This document shows, in pieces, positions 59,791 to 64,000 of a stretch of 64,000 nt of DNA. This stretch comes from Epiperipatus broadwayi. Lineage: Eukaryota > Onychophora > Udeonychophora > Euonychophora > Peripatidae. Under the pieces are notes generated by a model that saw only the letters and a list, made by a program, of their open reading frames with translations, was not told the origin of the DNA and ran no database searches. Made by a program: the position numbers and the translations under genes. Positions within the stretch are counted from its first letter, which is position 1. Every line of letters starts with the position of its first letter. The DNA lies in the NCBI GenBank assembly GCA_028023455.1, contig JAQFVV010012985.1, positions 252,001 through 316,000 on the forward strand, given 5' to 3'.

Positions 59791-62700
59791 CGATAAATTT
59801 ACAGAGCTATCTTAAAACTAAGTTATACTTCTCTATGAACAAAATGTTAATATGCGTTCTAGTACTAAGAAAATAATAATGAAGAAAAGTGTTTATTTAA
59901 AAAAAAAAACATTATTAAAAGATATAGTTCCAGAATTATGAAATAAAGGAAAGTAAAAGATTAAAGTGCTATAAATATTTTATGGCAAGGTGCCTAAACT
60001 TTATCTTATGAGAAAAAATATTATAAAGTATTCAATGAAGAAAAATGTTTGATTTAAAATGTTAAAATTAAATTGCTCAACTAAATGAAAAATGGATCCA
60101 TGGAAACCAAAATTTGATTGAAGATTTTAAAAGTACGTACAAGATGCATCGGGGGAAAGAAAAAGGCGCGCGGGAAAAAGCTAGCAGACTATGTTCAAGG
60201 AGATATCAAGAATTAATAAGTGTATAAAATATTGAGAAAACTAAGGATCATCGTCGATGAAGATTATTAAACAGAGTTATTTTTTTATAGAACATTAAGT
60301 GACTGAAAGAAGAAATAAAGTATATATTTTTTTTTTAGCTTTACTATGAACAATTTTCAAGCAAGTTCGACAAAGCAGTATCGTAAATATAATTTAATAT
60401 TTTATTTGATTGTATTTAAAATATAAAAAATTCTATATTAGCTTAGGGAAACATATAAACATGAATTTAAGAATAAGGAGATTTAAATATAATAGCTTAA
60501 TAGAATGATAGCAATATTATTATAAAAATAAAATGTATGTATGGAAGTTTTAAATATCTACAAGAAGTAATGGAATGGTGAAGCCTTCAGAATACGATCA
60601 AGAAGATAGAGATCGTTTTTGGTAATTGTGATATTATTGATAATGCATAATGTATTTTTTTTTAGGTCATCTATTAATGAAGAATGATGTATGAAAGTTT
60701 TTAAATTATAAGTACACATTTTATCCAACATTAAAACATATATTTGAGATAGTAGTAATTTTAAATGTGCATGCAAAAAAATTGTTTTAAAAATATAATT
60801 AATAATAAGTATCATAATAATTATGTGATTCTTTTGAACTTTTATGTTGCAAAATATTCGGATAATTTTAAAATAGTTGGTATATTATAAATATACGATA
60901 TAAGTAGTAAAAGATTTTCTTAAGAATAGCTGTATAGTTTGAACTAAAAGTGAATTTTATTATTGTTAGAAATGTAGACAGAAATTTGTCGATGTAATGC
61001 ATAGATAAATCTAGAGAAATAAAATCGGATAGTGACTTGGTAGTACTGGTGTAGAGGAAACCAAGATGATGTTTTTTGCCAAGAAATAAGAAAAATCAAA
61101 TAATTGGATCATAGTATTTTGTGTGATTTCAGTATAGCTAACTAAGTCCTATCACTGAACACATATATTTTGGACAGTGTTTTTACGTATTTTTAAAATT
61201 TTTTGATGTTTTATAAAGCTGAAGAAATAGCTTTAGCATCACTCCATATAGTAGAGGTGGATAGACAGATAAAGGTCACTCCTCTATGGTGTTCTTTAAA
61301 TTCACTGTGCCATCATTGTCAAGTTTAATGACGGATAATATTCTAGTTGTTTTGATCCTACGCATCTATTTTTGCTATCCTTGTTTCATGAATATACATC
61401 GTCAGAAAGATATTTTTATAGAAATGATACATAAAATAGAAATGAAGCTAGGTTGTCGTTATTTAAGAATAGTTTATTTACTAGAATGAGTTGGAATTGT
61501 TATTTTAAAAGTGAAAGTATAAATGTCATAAAGAGATAAAGAATCATATGATATAGTTTTAAAAGTAATTCTGAAATGAATATAAGATTTTAAAGGAAAA
61601 ATCTAAACAAAGTTTTAAAAGTAATAATAAAATTTTAATATTTTATATGATATTTAAAAATAGAGATTGCATGTTGGTTGAAAATGATTCAATAATGTGT
61701 AACAGATATATGTATTTGTGCATGGTATGTTAATGAGTGGAATTACCATACGAAGCAAAGGCTTGGATAAGTATTGGATTAATAATTATTGTATAGTCAA
61801 TAATAAAACGGAACATCAAAATGTCAAGAAGGGTTTGAATCTTTGGGATTCCATACGAATAATAATATAAAATAGAATTTTATGATTTTGTATAGTTTTA
61901 CTACGAAGGTAAAAAATTTTGTAAAAATATAATTTTAAAATTAATAGAGATATAAAGTATTAATGATAATTATTGATAGATACATTTTTGTAACAAGCTA
62001 AACTAAAAACAGATAGCTAATAATAATAATACTGTATAAGAGTTAAAAAAATAAAATAAGTAGAAATTTAATGTTAAGAGATAAACTAGTAAAGTCATTT
62101 TGTAACAGGAAAGTAGGGATATCCGATGTACATAATGTAAATATTGTTATTTGTATAATTATTAATAAACTGTTGTAAATTTATTTGTAAGCTTCGTGTC
62201 TTCGTTAATTATTTCTCCACATAGAATGCATGATATCGCAATACACATTTATAATTGCAACAGACATATAATTTTGCACAAAGTAGATAAACATAAAAGT
62301 GTTATAATAATTCTTGAAAATTTATTTATATGATAAAATTAAAGGATTATAAGTAGATCGTTTATTGGTCATAAGTTGGTTGCCACAATATTAAAATAAA
62401 TTATATGCTAATATTACAACACGTATTTTGATTGTCAGATTATTAAATACTACCACGAACGTAATATTTATTTATTTATTTCATTTAAGAAGAAATAGGA
62501 TTACATTATACTATTATTATTATTATTCTTATTTATTATTGTTAGTTGTTTACGTAGTGAATTTATGACATAAAATTCCCTTCTCATAGTTTACTACCGT
62601 AATTAAAATCAGTTTAAATGCAATTTATGAACCTGAGATTTATTTTATTTGATTTGATTTTGTTTCATTTATTTACTTAAATTATTCATTGAGCTAGATT

Positions 62701-62800
62701 ATTATTGAAAAGAGCTTGGAAAGTCATAAGAATACCATAAGTTGATTATTTAGTATAGTGTTCTTATGCCATTGGGATAGTATCATGTGGATATATCTCA
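59791..62800. other. AT-rich, purine-rich plus strand; no gene resolved
   Basis: A GC patch GGCGCGCGGG lies at about 60165-60174. The segment 62150-62215 has AATAAAC and a CTTCGTGTCTTCGTT stretch that could be a transcript or LTR 3' end, but no matching partner copy was seen. Short ORFs at 60558-60815 (minus) and 61286-61489 (plus) show no motif. Confidence 0.3.
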
Positions 62801-62808
62801 ATGTAGTC

Positions 62809-63020
62809 TGTCTCGCTCCCCGTGTCGTCGCTCCATGTCTCATGAAAATAATAAATTTTTGATAATATAACTGTATTTATATTTTAAAGTTTAGAGCTAG
62901 TAGTAATCATTTTTAATAAATTAATTTCATTCATTTTTGTCAAGACTGAGCTAGAGAGAGAGAACCCGGGAGTATATTTTAAACATTATTATGGAGAGAG
63001 GCGACGACGGAGGAGGAGGG
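62809..63020. other. CpG-bearing inverted pair around AT-rich core
   Basis: TCGCTCCCCGTGTCGTCGCT (62813-62832) and GAGAGGCGACGACGGAGGAG (62996-63015) are loosely complementary, about 160 bases apart. CCCGGG occurs at about 62966. An ATG at 62991 opens a 17-codon frame only. Could be eroded transposon termini or a CpG-rich promoter remnant. Confidence 0.3.
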
Positions 63021-64000
63021 TACAATATATATATATATATATAAACATCAGAATCGACAAAATGTACTTTGAATTTAAAAGTTTTCATGAATATACTATA
63101 TCTTCTCTGGAACAACATAATATCAGTTTGTAGTTTGAAATAGAGATCAAAACTATGATGCCATCCTGGGAATACAGTATTTTAAAAACTCTCATTTAGG
63201 TTGTCTATTTATATTTGTCATTATTATTGTTATATATACATTTGTTTATTTTTATTTAGAAATGTATTGTATTTAAAAGCATATAATTTTAAGTTAAATA
63301 GTAATCTATTTACATAACAAAATATAAGAAAATGATGTTTTCTTAAGTTTAAATTTATATCTTTTGACATAGAAAATATTATTTTTAATATATAAAATAT
63401 ATATTTTTAATTATTGATTTTAAATTAACTTCAGGTATATCACTTCTATTATAAGTTTTAATAAAATAATTTTATTGCAATACGTATTTACTTTATTTTA
63501 TTCTTTTAAATTTTACTAATAAAGAACTAGATTCATCTTTATATATATAAGAAGGCAAACTTTTTTGTATCTTGAAAAGTATGAACCTCCTGCAACATAT
63601 TTTGTTACATAGATGTATATGTTTCATATTTAGTGTTAAATAATTGGGGATTAGTAGGCCATCATGGAATTAATGTTAATTGACGATTTACTGTACATTT
63701 AATTAGATTGTATGTGTACATATTGATTGTTTGTGTTCTATTCATCATATCTATATAATTGATATTCTAGTATTAAATTTTAATTTAACTTAAATCAAAT
63801 AAACTTATCTGATTATTGTTTAGTTGTGCAATATGAATTTATTGATTAATACCATTTGAGTGAGGATAAACTGACTAGATTGTAAAAATTATTTGAAATA
63901 ATTATATAACATTATCCAAAAATCAAATTCCAGGATTGGTAAGTAAGAATGGTTATATTATTTTTTGTATTGAATTATGTAGTTATTATCTGACTAGATA
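63021..64000. other. AT-rich non-coding to window end
   Basis: (TA)n at 63025-63043. No gene or repeat recognised. Confidence 0.35.

Noticed and set aside
62150-62215. LTR retrotransposon 3' end
   Set aside because: AATAAA plus CTTCGTGTCTTCG looks LTR-like, but no second LTR copy, primer-binding site or gag/pol was found.

Overview
This is an extremely AT-rich, repeat-dominated stretch of a large animal genome, probably an invertebrate. The evidence is the density of decayed non-LTR retrotransposon (LINE) pieces of several clades, tRNA-related SINE-like heads, hAT-like non-autonomous elements, many fold-back (palindromic) elements and long GATA/GGTA microsatellites. Nothing looks prokaryotic: there are no dense ORFs, operons or ribosome binding sites. 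I cannot name the species; a mollusc or another AT-rich invertebrate is only a guess. I see no intact host protein-coding gene. The only protein-coding stretches I can support are LINE remnants, plus two or three short exon-like ORFs at low confidence.

Layout. 1-48: a motif that folds as a type I hammerhead ribozyme, cut by the window edge. 0.77-7.4 kb: hAT-like end, 3' half of an L1/Tx1-like LINE with a 324-codon open frame (1256-2230), an exon-like ORF (2895-3047), the 3' tail of a second LINE type ending in GAT repeats, a large fold-back repeat, and two tRNA-like heads. 7.4-12.8 kb: mostly plain AT-rich sequence with a minisatellite, a hairpin MITE and a minus-strand LINE tail. 12,828-19,675: a 6.85-kb fold-back element with matching termini, arms built of a roughly 413-bp higher-order tandem repeat, an unequal inverted pair of arms, and further partial inverted copies at its right side. 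A 158-bp diverged relative with an 8-bp target duplication lies at 41,171-41,328. 23-28 kb: two other fold-back families; the outer ends of one resemble tRNA B boxes. 31-40 kb: several LINE remnants, including a minus-strand RT (32.1-33.6 kb) split by a MITE and a plus-strand relative of the 1.3-kb LINE (37.9-40.1 kb). 43,354-44,135: a GATA-GGTA-GATA array that contains Illumina adapter sequence in both orientations, so the assembly there is suspect. 45-52 kb: a LINE fragment, a near-perfect 228-bp palindrome, a hAT-like MITE with 8-bp duplications, and two copies of a short SINE, one with a perfect 13-bp duplication. 52-64 kb: one RT fragment, more fold-back copies, and a weak promoter-like region around 59.3-59.8 kb.

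The parts do not form a pathway. They record successive transposition: SINE into fold-back repeat, MITE into LINE, and expansion by inverted and tandem duplication. The most notable items are the hammerhead-like ribozyme, the giant repeat-armed fold-back element with its short relative, and the adapter contamination. All homology calls were made by reading translations and repeats by eye, without database searches.
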